From assembly GCF_902500215.1 (NCBI RefSeq), contig NZ_CABVOU010000031.1:62001-126000 (forward strand): a stretch of 64,000 bases of DNA, written 5' to 3'. The DNA is from Halomonas lysinitropha. Its GTDB lineage: Bacteria > Pseudomonadota > Gammaproteobacteria > Pseudomonadales > Halomonadaceae. This document shows positions 16,763 through 25,678 of this stretch, in pieces (position 1 is the stretch's first letter; each line of letters opens with the position of its first letter). A program made the position numbers and the translations under genes. The notes beneath the pieces were generated by a model, which saw only the letters and a program-made list of their open reading frames with translations, searched no databases and had not been told where the DNA came from.

Positions 16763-17529
16763 TGAGTCGTCTGGAGGCGCAAGGGCTGGTCATCGATATT
16801 CCCGACCGCGATGGCGGGGATCCCCTGGACCTCACGGTACTCCCGGGCCAGATGTGGGGCGTGCTCGGCCCCAACGGTGCGGGCAAGACCACCCTGCTGC
16901 ATACCCTGGCAGGGCTCCGCGCACCGCGATGCGGTCGCGTAGAAGTCGATGGCGTGCCGCTGTCGCGCCTGCGCCGTCGCCGGCTGGCCCAGTGCCTGGG
17001 GCTGGTCTTCCAGGAGCATCACGACGGCTTTCCTGCCACGGTGGGGGAGACCGCCCTGATCGGCCGCCATCCCTGGCTTTCGCCGTGGCAGATGGAAACC
17101 GCCGAGGACCTGGCGCTGGCGCATCGCGCCCTGGCGCGACTCGACCTGGCCGAGCTGGGCGAGCGTCTGGTGGCCACGCTCTCCGGTGGCGAACGCCAGC
17201 GGCTGGCGATCGCCACTCTGCTGGCCCAGGATCCGGGCGTCTGGCTCGCCGACGAGCCCACCAATCATCTGGACCTGCACCACCAGGTGGCGGTGATGCG
17301 GCTGCTGGCCGAGCAGGCGGCCGGCGGCCGCGCCGTGATGATGTGTCTGCATGACCTCAACCTGGCCGCTCGCTGGTGTGACCATCTGCTGCTGCTCTAC
17401 CCCGATGGCGAGGCCTGCTGGGGCCCGGCGCCGAGCATGCTGCTACCCGAGGTTCTGGAACGTCTCTATGGCCAGCGCCTGGCCAGTGCCGAGGTGGAGG
17501 GTTCCAGGGTGTTCGTTGCCGTGCCCTGA
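16762..17529 (+). CDS. btuD: Cobalamin ABC transporter ATPase BtuD
   Basis: A 255-residue ABC ATPase with Walker A GPNGAGKT (36-43), signature LSGGERQR near residue 140, Walker B ending LADEP followed by TNHLD, and an H-loop CLHDLN. It powers uptake through BtuC. The ATG overlaps the btuC stop. It closes the riboswitch-controlled operon; I see no convincing terminator in the 87 bases before ugpQ, which converges. Confidence 0.92.
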   Translation: MSRLEAQGLVIDIPDRDGGDPLDLTVLPGQMWGVLGPNGAGKTTLLHTLAGLRAPRCGRVEVDGVPLSRLRRRRLAQCLGLVFQEHHDGFPATVGETALIGRHPWLSPWQMETAEDLALAHRALARLDLAELGERLVATLSGGERQRLAIATLLAQDPGVWLADEPTNHLDLHHQVAVMRLLAEQAAGGRAVMMCLHDLNLAARWCDHLLLLYPDGEACWGPAPSMLLPEVLERLYGQRLASAEVEGSRVFVAVP

Positions 17530-17616
17530 GCCTGGCACGTCGGTCGTGTGGGTTATCCCCGGTCACGCTGGTGCTGCGGGTTCACCCCAGGGCCGTTGTG
17601 GTCGTCGGCGGTATGC

Positions 17617-18375
17617 TCAGGCGTCGGGCAGGTAGTGGGTGAACAGTGAGGGGTCGTCGCTGATCACGCCGTCCACGCCCCACTCCCAGGTCGGGTGGAA
17701 CGCTACCGGATCGTTGGGGGTGTAGCAGAACAATGCGTAGCCGGCATCCTTGATGGTTCGCGCGTTGTTCTTCTTCAGCTTGCGCCAGTTGAGGTGCAGG
17801 CTGAAGGCATCGAGTCTTTCAGCCTGCCTTTGCCAGTCGGCGGGAAGCTTGTCGTAGAGCAGGCCGATACGCAGCAATTCCGCGTCGCGCTGAAGGGCCC
17901 GCGCGGCCCCCAGGGTCTGGGCATCGAAGCATGACACGATCAGCTGGTCGGCCGGCAATGCCTGCAACGCCATCGGCAGGGCGGCCTCGACCAGTGCCTG
18001 GCCGCTGCGACCCTGATTGACCTTGAGTTCCAGGTTGAGCCCCATGTCCAGCGAGCCGATCAATGCAAGCATTTCTTCCAGGGTGGCCATGCGCTCGCCG
18101 GCATAGTCCTTGTGAAACCAGCTGCCGACATCCAGGGCTCTGGCCTTGTCCAGCGTCAGCTTCACCAGCTTGCCGCGGCTGTTCGAGCAGCGCCTTACGC
18201 CGTTGTCATGCCAGATCACCGGTGTTCCATCGCCGAGCAGTTGAACATCGAGCTCGACCCAATCACAGCCGGCCCGCTTGGCCTCGCGAACGGCGGTCAG
18301 GGTGTTTTCCGGCGCTCGGGCGGATAGGCCGCGATGGGCGATCAGACGGGGCAGGGAGATGTCGGAGTGAGGCAT
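17617..18375 (-). CDS. ugpQ: Glycerophosphodiester phosphodiesterase
   Basis: The cytoplasmic GDPD enzyme splits glycerophosphodiesters into glycerol-3-phosphate and an alcohol. Active-site residues are visible: HRG (14-16), E24 in PENT, E41 and D43 in ELDVQ, and HD (56-57). The C-terminal SDDP block is also typical. The length of 252 residues and lack of a signal peptide point to UgpQ rather than periplasmic GlpQ. It is transcribed alone, convergent with btuD and divergent from the unknown gene at 18530. Confidence 0.9.
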   Translation of the reverse strand: MPHSDISLPRLIAHRGLSARAPENTLTAVREAKRAGCDWVELDVQLLGDGTPVIWHDNGVRRCSNSRGKLVKLTLDKARALDVGSWFHKDYAGERMATLEEMLALIGSLDMGLNLELKVNQGRSGQALVEAALPMALQALPADQLIVSCFDAQTLGAARALQRDAELLRIGLLYDKLPADWQRQAERLDAFSLHLNWRKLKKNNARTIKDAGYALFCYTPNDPVAFHPTWEWGVDGVISDDPSLFTHYLPDA

Positions 18376-18529
18376 GAACAGGCGTCCGGTCAGCGAGGTG
18401 CCGCGTACTGGCGGCGAGGCAGTGGCCTACAGGGTATCGCCCTTCGCCATGATCTGGATATGGTAGGCTGCGCGACTTTGACCCGGATGATGGGGCCCTG
18501 GTGATGGTGCCGCACAAGAGGATGCTGAG

Positions 18530-19126
18530 ATGAGAGTCGTGCATATCAAGAATCCCCAGCAACGCGAGGCCTGCCTGGCCCGGCTATGCGCCGAGGCCTA
18601 TGGCCAGGAGGCTGGGCTCAGGCCACTGGCGACCTTCGCCGGCACGCTGGGGGTGCTGGTCAAGCAGGAGGCGGCGAGAGTGCTGGCGCTGGTGGATGAT
18701 CATTCACGCCCGGTGGCGCTGGCCCTGCTCGTGCTGGATGAACTCGGCAGCAGCATGACGGTAATGCTGCTGGCCGAGCTGGACCAGAATCCGGACCAGG
18801 AACATGAACAGAAAGGCGTGGCACGGCCGGCCGAACGCCTGGTCGCCGAGCTGGCGCTCAAGGCTCCCCTGCGTGTCGATGCCCGGGATGTCGAGCAGGA
18901 GGCTCGCTTCCGCGAGGCCGGTATCACCCGCTGGCTGGATGGCAAGGCCGGCGTGCGGATCGGACTGGGACCCAAGCATCCTGCCACTTCCCTGGAGGAC
19001 CTGCCTCGGGCGCTGACCTTCGACGAGGCGGCAGTGATCCAGTCCTTCAAGCGCGATCGTGAGCAGTTCGATGACTACAAGGCGCGCTTCCTTCAGGGCC
19101 TGGCGTCCTTTCCCGCCACGCTCTGA
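18530..19126 (+). CDS. Protein of unknown function (198 aa)
   Basis: I do not recognise this soluble protein. It has no signal peptide or membrane segment. The middle is charged (DQNPDQEHEQKG near residues 86-97), and RFREAGITRWL near residue 125 resembles the end of a GNAT acetyltransferase fold, but no acetyl-CoA loop is evident, so that is only a suggestion. The start follows GAGATG-type spacing with no strong ribosome site. The open frame and codon use agree with its neighbours. qorA starts 80 bases downstream on the same strand. Confidence 0.72.
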   Translation: MRVVHIKNPQQREACLARLCAEAYGQEAGLRPLATFAGTLGVLVKQEAARVLALVDDHSRPVALALLVLDELGSSMTVMLLAELDQNPDQEHEQKGVARPAERLVAELALKAPLRVDARDVEQEARFREAGITRWLDGKAGVRIGLGPKHPATSLEDLPRALTFDEAAVIQSFKRDREQFDDYKARFLQGLASFPATL

Positions 19127-19206
19127 CGATGACGTGGCTTGACCCCGGAGGGCCACGGCGCTTGACTGGTGGGCTCATCCCCAGGCAGCACAAGGAAAAT
19201 ATCCCC

Positions 19207-20184
19207 ATGGCCAAGCGTATCCAGTTCGCTCGCACCGGTGGACCCGAGGTCCTCGATATCATCGACGTCACCCCGGCCGAGCCGGGGGCCGGTGAGGTCC
19301 GTGTCAGGAACCAGGCCGTCGGTCTCAACTTCATCGACATCTACTTTCGCACCGGCCTTTATCCGGCCCCGTCGCTACCCTCCGGCCTGGGCACCGAGGG
19401 GGCTGGTGAGATCGAGGCGGTGGGCGAGGGCGTCACCCACCTCGAGGCGGGAGATCGGGTCGCCTATGCTCAGGGCCCGCTGGGCGCCTATGCCGAACAG
19501 CACGTGCTGCCGGCCGAAAAGGTGGTAGCGCTGCCCGCGTCCATCGACGTCGAGACCGCCGCCGCCAGCATGCTCAAGGGCCTCACCGTACAGTATCTGC
19601 TGCGCCAGACCTGTCCCCTGGAGGGCGGCGAGACGATCCTCTGGCATGCCGCTGCCGGGGGCGTGGGCTCCATCGCCTGCCAATGGGCCAAGTCGCTGGG
19701 CGTGAAGCTGATCGGCACCGTGAGTTCGCCGGAGAAGGCGGCCCTGGCCGAGCGTAACGGTGCCTGGGCGACCATCGACTATTCGCGCGAAGACGTCGTC
19801 GAACGGGTGCGCGAGCTGACCGGCGGCGCGATGTGCGACGTGGTCTACGACTCGGTGGGCAAGGATACCTGGGAGACCTCGCTGGACTGCCTGAAGCCGC
19901 GTTCGCTGATGGTCAGCTTCGGCAATGCCTCCGGCGCCGTGGAGGGCGTCAACATCGGCATCCTCAACCAGAAGGGATCACTGTTCGTCACCCGGCCGAG
20001 CCTGAATGGTTATGCCGACTCCCGCGAGCGGCTGGAGTGGATGGCCGGTGAGCTGTTCGAGATGCTGGAGAGCGGCAAGGTGAAGGTCGACATCTCGCAT
20101 CGCTACCCCCTGGCCGAGGCGGGCAAGGCCCAGGAGGCCCTGCAGGGGCGCAAGACCACTGGCTCTACCATCCTTTTGCCGTGA
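19207..20184 (+). CDS. qorA: NADPH:quinone oxidoreductase (zeta-crystallin type)
   Basis: A zinc-free medium-chain dehydrogenase of 325 residues. It opens with AKRIQFARTGGPEVL, has the VGLNFIDIYFRTG block near residue 40, and the nucleotide-binding HAAAGGVGSIACQWAK motif near residue 150. Members reduce quinones with NADPH in the cytoplasm. AAGGAAA precedes the ATG at 19207; the upstream in-frame ATG at 19129 lacks one. No cysteine or histidine zinc set is present, which sets it apart from the alcohol dehydrogenase at 8442. Confidence 0.92.
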   Translation: MAKRIQFARTGGPEVLDIIDVTPAEPGAGEVRVRNQAVGLNFIDIYFRTGLYPAPSLPSGLGTEGAGEIEAVGEGVTHLEAGDRVAYAQGPLGAYAEQHVLPAEKVVALPASIDVETAAASMLKGLTVQYLLRQTCPLEGGETILWHAAAGGVGSIACQWAKSLGVKLIGTVSSPEKAALAERNGAWATIDYSREDVVERVRELTGGAMCDVVYDSVGKDTWETSLDCLKPRSLMVSFGNASGAVEGVNIGILNQKGSLFVTRPSLNGYADSRERLEWMAGELFEMLESGKVKVDISHRYPLAEAGKAQEALQGRKTTGSTILLP

Positions 20185-20291
20185 CAGACTCCTGTGCCGA
20201 TTAGCCGGGAAGCTATGGATGGGCGTGAGGCACCGATGACACTGGATCTTGCACCAAGGCGATTCATGAACGGACTTTCAGCGCGTATTCT

Positions 20292-20311
20292 GGTAAGTGA
20301 TTCCAATTACC
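20292..20311. promoter_or_regulatory. Inverted repeat before the metal ABC operon
   Basis: GGTAAGT (20292-20298) and AATTACC (20305-20311) form an imperfect inverted repeat (6 of 7 positions pair) with a 6-base spacer, ending 14 bases before the start codon. It could be a metalloregulator site, but it matches no consensus I can name with confidence. Confidence 0.35.
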
Positions 20312-20325
20312 CACGAGGGTCATCG

Positions 20326-21306
20326 ATGACAGCTTCACCCCGAGGTGCTCTTGCCCTGATGCTCACGCTGGCGGGCGTATTGTCCGGCCCTGTGGTGGCC
20401 GACGAGGAGGCAGCGCCCCTGCAGCTGGTCGCCACGACCGCGATGATCGCCGATGTCCTGCGTGAGGTTGGCGGAGAGCGGGTCGAGGTACAGGGCTTGA
20501 TGGGCCCCGGGGTGGACCCGCACCTCTATCGCCAGACTCGACACGACGTTACTGCCATGACTCGGGCAGATGCGGTGTTCTGGAACGGTCTCAACCTGGA
20601 AGCCCAACTGCGCAATTTCCTGTCACGTCTGGCGGAACGCAAGCCGGTCTTCGCCCTCGGCGAGGCGGTGCCGGTCGAGCAGCGTCTTGCCGACGAGGCG
20701 TACCCTGATCAGCCTGATCCACACGTGTGGATGGACCCCGGCCGCTGGCGATGGGTCGTGGAAGGTATTCGCGATGCCCTGGCCGACCTGGCTCCCGACC
20801 ATGCCCGGGAGTTCGAGGCGCGCACCGAAGCCTATCTCGCCGAGCTCGAGGCGCTGGATGACTATGCTGCCGAGGTACTCGACAGCGTGCCGGCGTCGTC
20901 GCGGGTTCTGGTGACGGCGCATGACGCCTTCGGCTACTTCGGCGATGCCTATGAGTTCGAGGTGATGGGTATCCAGGGTTTCTCCACCGAGAGCGAAGCT
21001 GGGCTGGCGCGCATCGAGTCGCTGGTCGACGTGCTGGTGGACCGCCGCATCGGCGCCATCTTCATCGAGTCGTCGGTATCGGATCGTAACGTTCAGGCGC
21101 TGGTGGAGGGGGCGGCCGCCGAGGGCTGGACGGTGGAGATCGGCGGCGAGCTGTTCTCCGATGCCATGGGACCGGCCGCCACCTACGAAGGTACCTGGTT
21201 GGGAATGCTCGATCACAACGTCACCCTGATCGCCCTTGCGCTGGGAGGCGAGGCGCCCGCCAAGGGGAGACTCGGGCGACTGAGCGAGGAGGGAGGGAGC
21301 GAATGA
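20326..21306 (+). CDS. Zn/Mn/Fe ABC transporter, periplasmic binding protein
   Basis: A cluster A-I (ZnuA/TroA/MntA) binding protein of 326 residues with a signal peptide (about 1-25). Metal ligand histidines are seen at H66 (DPHLYR) and H133 (DPHVWMDP), followed by a third conserved region (TAHDAFGYF, about 205) and the ESSVSD block near residue 250. No His-rich loop typical of ZnuA is present, and two permease genes follow, which favours a Mn/Fe role (Tro/Mnt/Sit type) over zinc. The ATG at 20326 follows GAGGGT. The stop overlaps the ATPase start by 4 bases. Confidence 0.88.
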   Translation: MTASPRGALALMLTLAGVLSGPVVADEEAAPLQLVATTAMIADVLREVGGERVEVQGLMGPGVDPHLYRQTRHDVTAMTRADAVFWNGLNLEAQLRNFLSRLAERKPVFALGEAVPVEQRLADEAYPDQPDPHVWMDPGRWRWVVEGIRDALADLAPDHAREFEARTEAYLAELEALDDYAAEVLDSVPASSRVLVTAHDAFGYFGDAYEFEVMGIQGFSTESEAGLARIESLVDVLVDRRIGAIFIESSVSDRNVQALVEGAAAEGWTVEIGGELFSDAMGPAATYEGTWLGMLDHNVTLIALALGGEAPAKGRLGRLSEEGGSE

Positions 21307-22106
21307 ATGATGCCCTGCACCTCTCCGGGGAGGTGGTCGCGAGCCCCCTGGCGATCCATGGCCTGACCGTCAGCTATGACCATCGGCCGGTGGTGCACTC
21401 GGTAGACTTCATCACGCCACCGGGCAGCATGACCGCCATCGTGGGACCCAACGGGGCCGGCAAGTCGACCCTGCTCAAGGCCGCTCTGGGTATCACGCGG
21501 CGCCTGACCGGTGACATCCGGGTGTTCGGCGAGCCCTATGACGGCCGCTCGCGTCGCGTGGCCTATGTTCCGCAGCGCAGCAGCGTCGATTGGGACTTTC
21601 CCGCAACCGTGATCGACGTGGTGACCATGGGGCTGTTCCGCGATCTGCGCTGGTGGCAGTTGACTCGTCGACACCATCGCGACAAGGCCATGGAGAGTCT
21701 GGGCCGTGTCGGCATGGAGGCCCTGGCCCGGCGCCAGATCGGTGAGCTTTCGGGCGGCCAGCAGCAACGCGTCTTCCTGGCTCGCGCGCTGACACAGGAG
21801 GCGGATCTGACCATCCTCGACGAGCCGTTTGCCGGGGTTGATGCGGCCACCGAGAAGGCCATCGTGGAGGTGCTCAAGACGCTGCGTCGCCAGGGCAAGA
21901 CCCTGCTTTGTGTCCATCACGACCTCGCCACGGTGCGTGACTATTTCGATCACCTGTTGCTGCTCAATGTGCATCGCATCGCTGCCGGGCCGGTGTCGAC
22001 GACCTTCACTGCCCAGAACCTGCAGGAGACCTATGGTGGACGGCTCGGCGACGTTCAGCTGTTGCGCCTGCTGGACGAGGCGCCCCGGGAACCCCGGGAG
22101 TGTTGA
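21303..22106 (+). CDS. Zn/Mn/Fe ABC transporter, ATPase
   Basis: A 267-residue ABC ATPase of the MntB/TroB/SitB type: Walker [10 protein letters not shown] near residue 50, [16 protein letters not shown]-loop region near residue 87 (a motif typical of manganese/zinc importers), signature LSGGQQQR, Walker [12 protein letters not shown] and H-loop CVHHDL. It energises the two permeases that follow. The start overlaps the binding-protein stop and the end nearly abuts the first permease, so all four genes form one operon. Confidence 0.92.
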   Translation: MNDALHLSGEVVASPLAIHGLTVSYDHRPVVHSVDFITPPGSMTAIVGPNGAGKSTLLKAALGITRRLTGDIRVFGEPYDGRSRRVAYVPQRSSVDWDFPATVIDVVTMGLFRDLRWWQLTRRHHRDKAMESLGRVGMEALARRQIGELSGGQQQRVFLARALTQEADLTILDEPFAGVDAATEKAIVEVLKTLRRQGKTLLCVHHDLATVRDYFDHLLLLNVHRIAAGPVSTTFTAQNLQETYGGRLGDVQLLRLLDEAPREPREC

Positions 22107-22108
22107 GC

Positions 22109-23320
22109 ATGGAAGCCTGGTGGCGTGCCCTGATCTTCGATGCCGGCTACAACACCAGCCTGGTGACCCTCGGGGCGATGCTGCTCGGCTGCGGGGCCGG
22201 CATGATCGGGAGCTTCGTGCTGCTGCGCAAGCGCTCCCTGGTCAGCGATGCGATCAGTCATGCGACCCTTCCCGGTCTGGCCCTGGCCTTCATCCTGATG
22301 GCGCTGGTGTTCGGTGACGGGCGCTGGATGCCGGGTCTGCTGGTCGGCGCTGGACTGAGCGCCGCTGCCGGGCTCTGGGCGGTGCAGGCCATCAGCCACC
22401 GCACGCGGCTGGGCGAGGATGCCGCCATCGGCGCCGTGCTTTCCACCTTCTTCGGCCTTGGCGTCGTATTGCTCACCGTCATTCAGTCGTTGGCGGTATC
22501 TGGCCAGGCCGGGCTGACCGGCTACCTCGTCGGCTCTACCGCCGGCATGCTGGCGGCGGAGGCTCAGCTAATAGCGCTCTGTTCCCTGCTGCTGGCGATC
22601 GGTGTCATCGTGATGCGTCGAGACTTCCTGATGGTCTGCTTCGATCCCGTCTTCGCCGCCACCAACGGGGTCCGGGTCCAGCGCGTCGATATGCTGCTGA
22701 TGCTTTTGCTGCTGGCGGTGGTGGTGATCGGTTTGCGAATCACCGGCCTGATCCTGATCGTTGCGCTGACCATCATTCCGCCGGTGACCGGTCGTTTCTG
22801 GACCGATCGGCCGCTGCGCGTGGTGGCGCTGGCGGCGCTGATCGGTGCCCTGGCCGGCTATCTCGGCGTCACCCTGTCCAGCGTTCGCGAGGGGCTGCCC
22901 ACCGGCCCGCTGGTGGTGCTGGCCTCCTTCGTGCTCTTCCTGATCTCTTTCCTGCTCTCGCCGCGCCGCGGCATCCTCGCGACCCTGATCGCCCACCAGC
23001 GCTTCAAGCGGCGAGTCCACCTGCGTCAAGGGCTGCTTGCACTGGCCCGTGACGAGGCGATCTTCGACGATCTGACCATGAGGGTGCTTCGACGCCAGGG
23101 GTTTATCCGCCGCGATGGGGTCGCGACGCCGTCCGGCTGGGCCGCGGCTCGGGATGCCGAACACGAGGAGCGGCTCTGGGCACTTCACCGGCGCTATTAT
23201 CCAGAGGATGCTGCCCAGCTCGATCACCGCGGCCTGTTGCCGATCGAGCGAGTGCTCTCGCCGGATACCATCATGGTGCTCGAGAATCGGCTGATGTCGA
23301 GTCGGGAGACGCACCCATGA
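22109..23320 (+). CDS. Zn/Mn/Fe ABC transporter permease with C-terminal soluble domain (403 aa)
   Basis: Residues 1-280 form an ABC-3 permease with about eight membrane segments, including FVLLRKRSLVSDAISHATLP and the GLRITGLILIVALTIIPP block. Residues 285-403 are soluble and basic: LLALARDEAIFDDLTMRVLRR then GFIRRDGVATPSGWAAARDA, which looks like a winged-helix fold as in DtxR/MntR-type proteins. Family members without this extension are about 280 residues. The start at 22109 follows GGGAG at 8 bases; GTG at 22100 is possible. The end overlaps the second permease by 4 bases. Confidence 0.88.
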   Translation: MEAWWRALIFDAGYNTSLVTLGAMLLGCGAGMIGSFVLLRKRSLVSDAISHATLPGLALAFILMALVFGDGRWMPGLLVGAGLSAAAGLWAVQAISHRTRLGEDAAIGAVLSTFFGLGVVLLTVIQSLAVSGQAGLTGYLVGSTAGMLAAEAQLIALCSLLLAIGVIVMRRDFLMVCFDPVFAATNGVRVQRVDMLLMLLLLAVVVIGLRITGLILIVALTIIPPVTGRFWTDRPLRVVALAALIGALAGYLGVTLSSVREGLPTGPLVVLASFVLFLISFLLSPRRGILATLIAHQRFKRRVHLRQGLLALARDEAIFDDLTMRVLRRQGFIRRDGVATPSGWAAARDAEHEERLWALHRRYYPEDAAQLDHRGLLPIERVLSPDTIMVLENRLMSSRETHP

Positions 23321-24234
23321 GCGATTTCCTGATGTTCAGCCTGGTGCCGTTGATGGTCGCCGTGATCATCTGCATGTCCTGCGCCCTGCTGGGCAACTTC
23401 CTGGTGCTGCGTCGCCAGAGTCTGATCGGCGATGCGATCAGCCACGTCGCGCTGCCGGGTATCGTGGCCAGCTTTCTGCTCACCGGGACCCTGGCCTCTT
23501 CGGCAATGATGCTGGGGGCCGGCGTGTCGGCCTTGTTCACCGTGGCGATGATCGAACTGATCCGTCGCCTGGGAAGGGTGGAAAACAGCGCAGCCATGGG
23601 CGTGGTCTTCACGAGCCTGTTCGCGCTGGGCGTGTTGATGCTGGAGTGGAATGAGGTGGGCACGGTCCACCTGGACGTGGAGCACGCCCTCTACGGCAAT
23701 CTGGAGAGCCTGATCTGGTTCGAGGGCACCAGTCTCGCTTCGCTGGTCGATCTGCAGGCCCTGTCCGCTCTACCGCCGCAACTGGGCCGGGTGGCCTGGA
23801 TGGGAGGCCTGGTGGTGGCCTTTGTCGTGGTCTTCCGCCGCAGCCTGGTGTTGGCCAGTTTCGATGCGGACTTCGCCGCCAGCGTCGGTGGCCGCCCGAC
23901 GCTGGTCGGCCTGCTGCTGGTGCTGATGGTGGCCGTGGCCGCCATTGCCGCCTTCGAGGCGGTCGGGGCGATCATCGTCATTGCCATGTTCATCTGTCCC
24001 GCTGCCGCTGCTCGCTTGATGACCAACCGTCTCGCCTTCCAGGTCGCGTTGAGCCAGCTGATCGCCGTGGTGTCCGCAGTGCTGGGCTATGTGCTGGCAG
24101 GCTATGGTCCCGGCTGGATGGGGTTCGGCGTCTCGTTGAGCGCGGCCGGCATGATCGCCACCCTGTCCGGGGGCTTGCTGTTGCTGGCCTGTCTCTTCGG
24201 CCCCTATCGCCATCGCCGGGAGCCGCTACGCTAG
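23317..24234 (+). CDS. Zn/Mn/Fe ABC transporter, second permease
   Basis: A 305-residue ABC-3 permease paralogous to the preceding one, with matching LLGNFLVLRRQSLIGDAISHVALP near residue 25 and FEAVGAIIVIAMFICPAAAARL near residue 210. It lacks the soluble C-terminal domain. Two permeases in one operon suggest a heterodimeric channel, as in TroCD or SitCD. It ends the operon; no clear terminator is seen before the aminotransferase gene 101 bases further on. Confidence 0.9.
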   Translation: MSDFLMFSLVPLMVAVIICMSCALLGNFLVLRRQSLIGDAISHVALPGIVASFLLTGTLASSAMMLGAGVSALFTVAMIELIRRLGRVENSAAMGVVFTSLFALGVLMLEWNEVGTVHLDVEHALYGNLESLIWFEGTSLASLVDLQALSALPPQLGRVAWMGGLVVAFVVVFRRSLVLASFDADFAASVGGRPTLVGLLLVLMVAVAAIAAFEAVGAIIVIAMFICPAAAARLMTNRLAFQVALSQLIAVVSAVLGYVLAGYGPGWMGFGVSLSAAGMIATLSGGLLLLACLFGPYRHRREPLR

Positions 24235-24335
24235 TCCACATGGGCCTCATCTGGCACATCCGCGACTCGCTGAAACAACCGTTACTTTGCGTAAGAAATG
24301 ACAATCAAATCTGTAAGAACCTGTGTGAGGTCAGC

Positions 24336-25664
24336 ATGAGCCATGTATTCCACCGTCATCTGCAGCAACAATATCCGACTGCCGTGGGCGGCGACGGCCC
24401 CTACCTGATCGATTCCGAGGGGCACCGCTACCTGGATGCCTGCGGGGGCGCCGCGGTGTCCTGCCTGGGCCACAGCGATGCCGAAGTGATCGAGGCTATC
24501 CGTGAGCAGGTCGGACGACTTGCCTATGCCCACACCTCCTTTTTCACCAACGAGCCGATGGAGGCCCTGGCCGACTTCCTGGTCGAGCGCGCGCCGACGG
24601 GCCTCTCCTCCGTCTATTTCGTCTCGGGGGGGTCCGAGGCGGTAGAGGCGGCTCTCAAGCTGGCACGCCAATACTTCATCGAGCGAGGCGAGCCCCAGCG
24701 CAAGCATCTTATTGCCCGGCGCCAGAGCTATCACGGCAACACCCTGGGGGCGCTGGCGACCGGCGGCAACGCCTGGCGCCGGCAGCAGTTCGAGCCGCTG
24801 CTGGTCGAGGTAAATCACGTCAGTCCCTGCTACGCCTATCGGGATCAGGCCCCCGGCGAGACCGCGGAGGCCTACGGCGAGCGTCTGGCGGCAGAGCTCG
24901 AGGCCGAGATCCAGTCGCTGGGGCCGGAGAACGTGATGGCCTTCGTCGCCGAGCCGGTGGTCGGCGCGACCCTGGGGGCGGTTCCCTCTGTGCCGGGCTA
25001 CTTCACGCGGGTGCGCGAGATCTGCGATCGCCACGGCATCCTGCTGATTCTCGACGAGGTGATGTGCGGCATGGGCCGGACCGGCAGCCTGTTCGCCGCC
25101 GAGCAGGAGGGCGTAACCCCGGACCTGATGACCATCGCCAAGGGCCTGGGGGCCGGTTACCAGCCGATTGGTGCAACCCTGGTAAGCGATTCCATTCGCC
25201 AGGCCATTGCCGAGGGCTCGGGTTTCTTCCAGCACGGGCACACCTACATCGGTCACGCCACCGCCTGCGCCGCCGCCCTGGCGGTCCAGCGGGCCATCGA
25301 GGCGCGTGACCTGCTGCCGCGCGTCGTCCGTCTGGGTGAGGGGCTCCAGCAGCGATTGGAGGCCCGTTTCGGCGAACACCCCTACGTCGGCGATATACGC
25401 GGACGGGGGCTGTTCCGCGGACTCGAACTGGTGGCCGACCGCAGCCACAAGACGCCGTTCGACCCATCCCGCAAGGTGCATGCAGCGGTCAAGCGCACGG
25501 CCATGGCCAATGGCCTGATGTGCTATCCCATGGGCGGCACCCTGGACGGGCGCCAGGGCGACCATATCCTGCTGGCCCCGCCCTTCATCCTCGACGAATC
25601 GCACCTGGACGAGATCGTCGACAAGCTCGATGCGTCTCTGAAGACCGTCTTCGAACGCGCCTGA
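24336..25664 (+). CDS. Class III (PLP) aminotransferase
   Basis: A 442-residue fold-type I aminotransferase. The SGGSEAVEAALKLARQY block (near residue 98), ILDEVMCGMGRTG (about 236) and the PLP lysine in TIAKGLGAGYQPIGA (about 268) are class III hallmarks. These enzymes transfer omega- or alpha-amino groups in the cytoplasm. The precise substrate is not evident; it is distinct from the BauA-type enzyme at 52570. GAGG precedes the ATG at 24336. It heads a possible operon with the CMD protein (14 bases downstream) and the SLC13 permease. Confidence 0.88.
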   Translation: MSHVFHRHLQQQYPTAVGGDGPYLIDSEGHRYLDACGGAAVSCLGHSDAEVIEAIREQVGRLAYAHTSFFTNEPMEALADFLVERAPTGLSSVYFVSGGSEAVEAALKLARQYFIERGEPQRKHLIARRQSYHGNTLGALATGGNAWRRQQFEPLLVEVNHVSPCYAYRDQAPGETAEAYGERLAAELEAEIQSLGPENVMAFVAEPVVGATLGAVPSVPGYFTRVREICDRHGILLILDEVMCGMGRTGSLFAAEQEGVTPDLMTIAKGLGAGYQPIGATLVSDSIRQAIAEGSGFFQHGHTYIGHATACAAALAVQRAIEARDLLPRVVRLGEGLQQRLEARFGEHPYVGDIRGRGLFRGLELVADRSHKTPFDPSRKVHAAVKRTAMANGLMCYPMGGTLDGRQGDHILLAPPFILDESHLDEIVDKLDASLKTVFERA

Positions 25665-25678
25665 AGGAGTTCCGTCCC

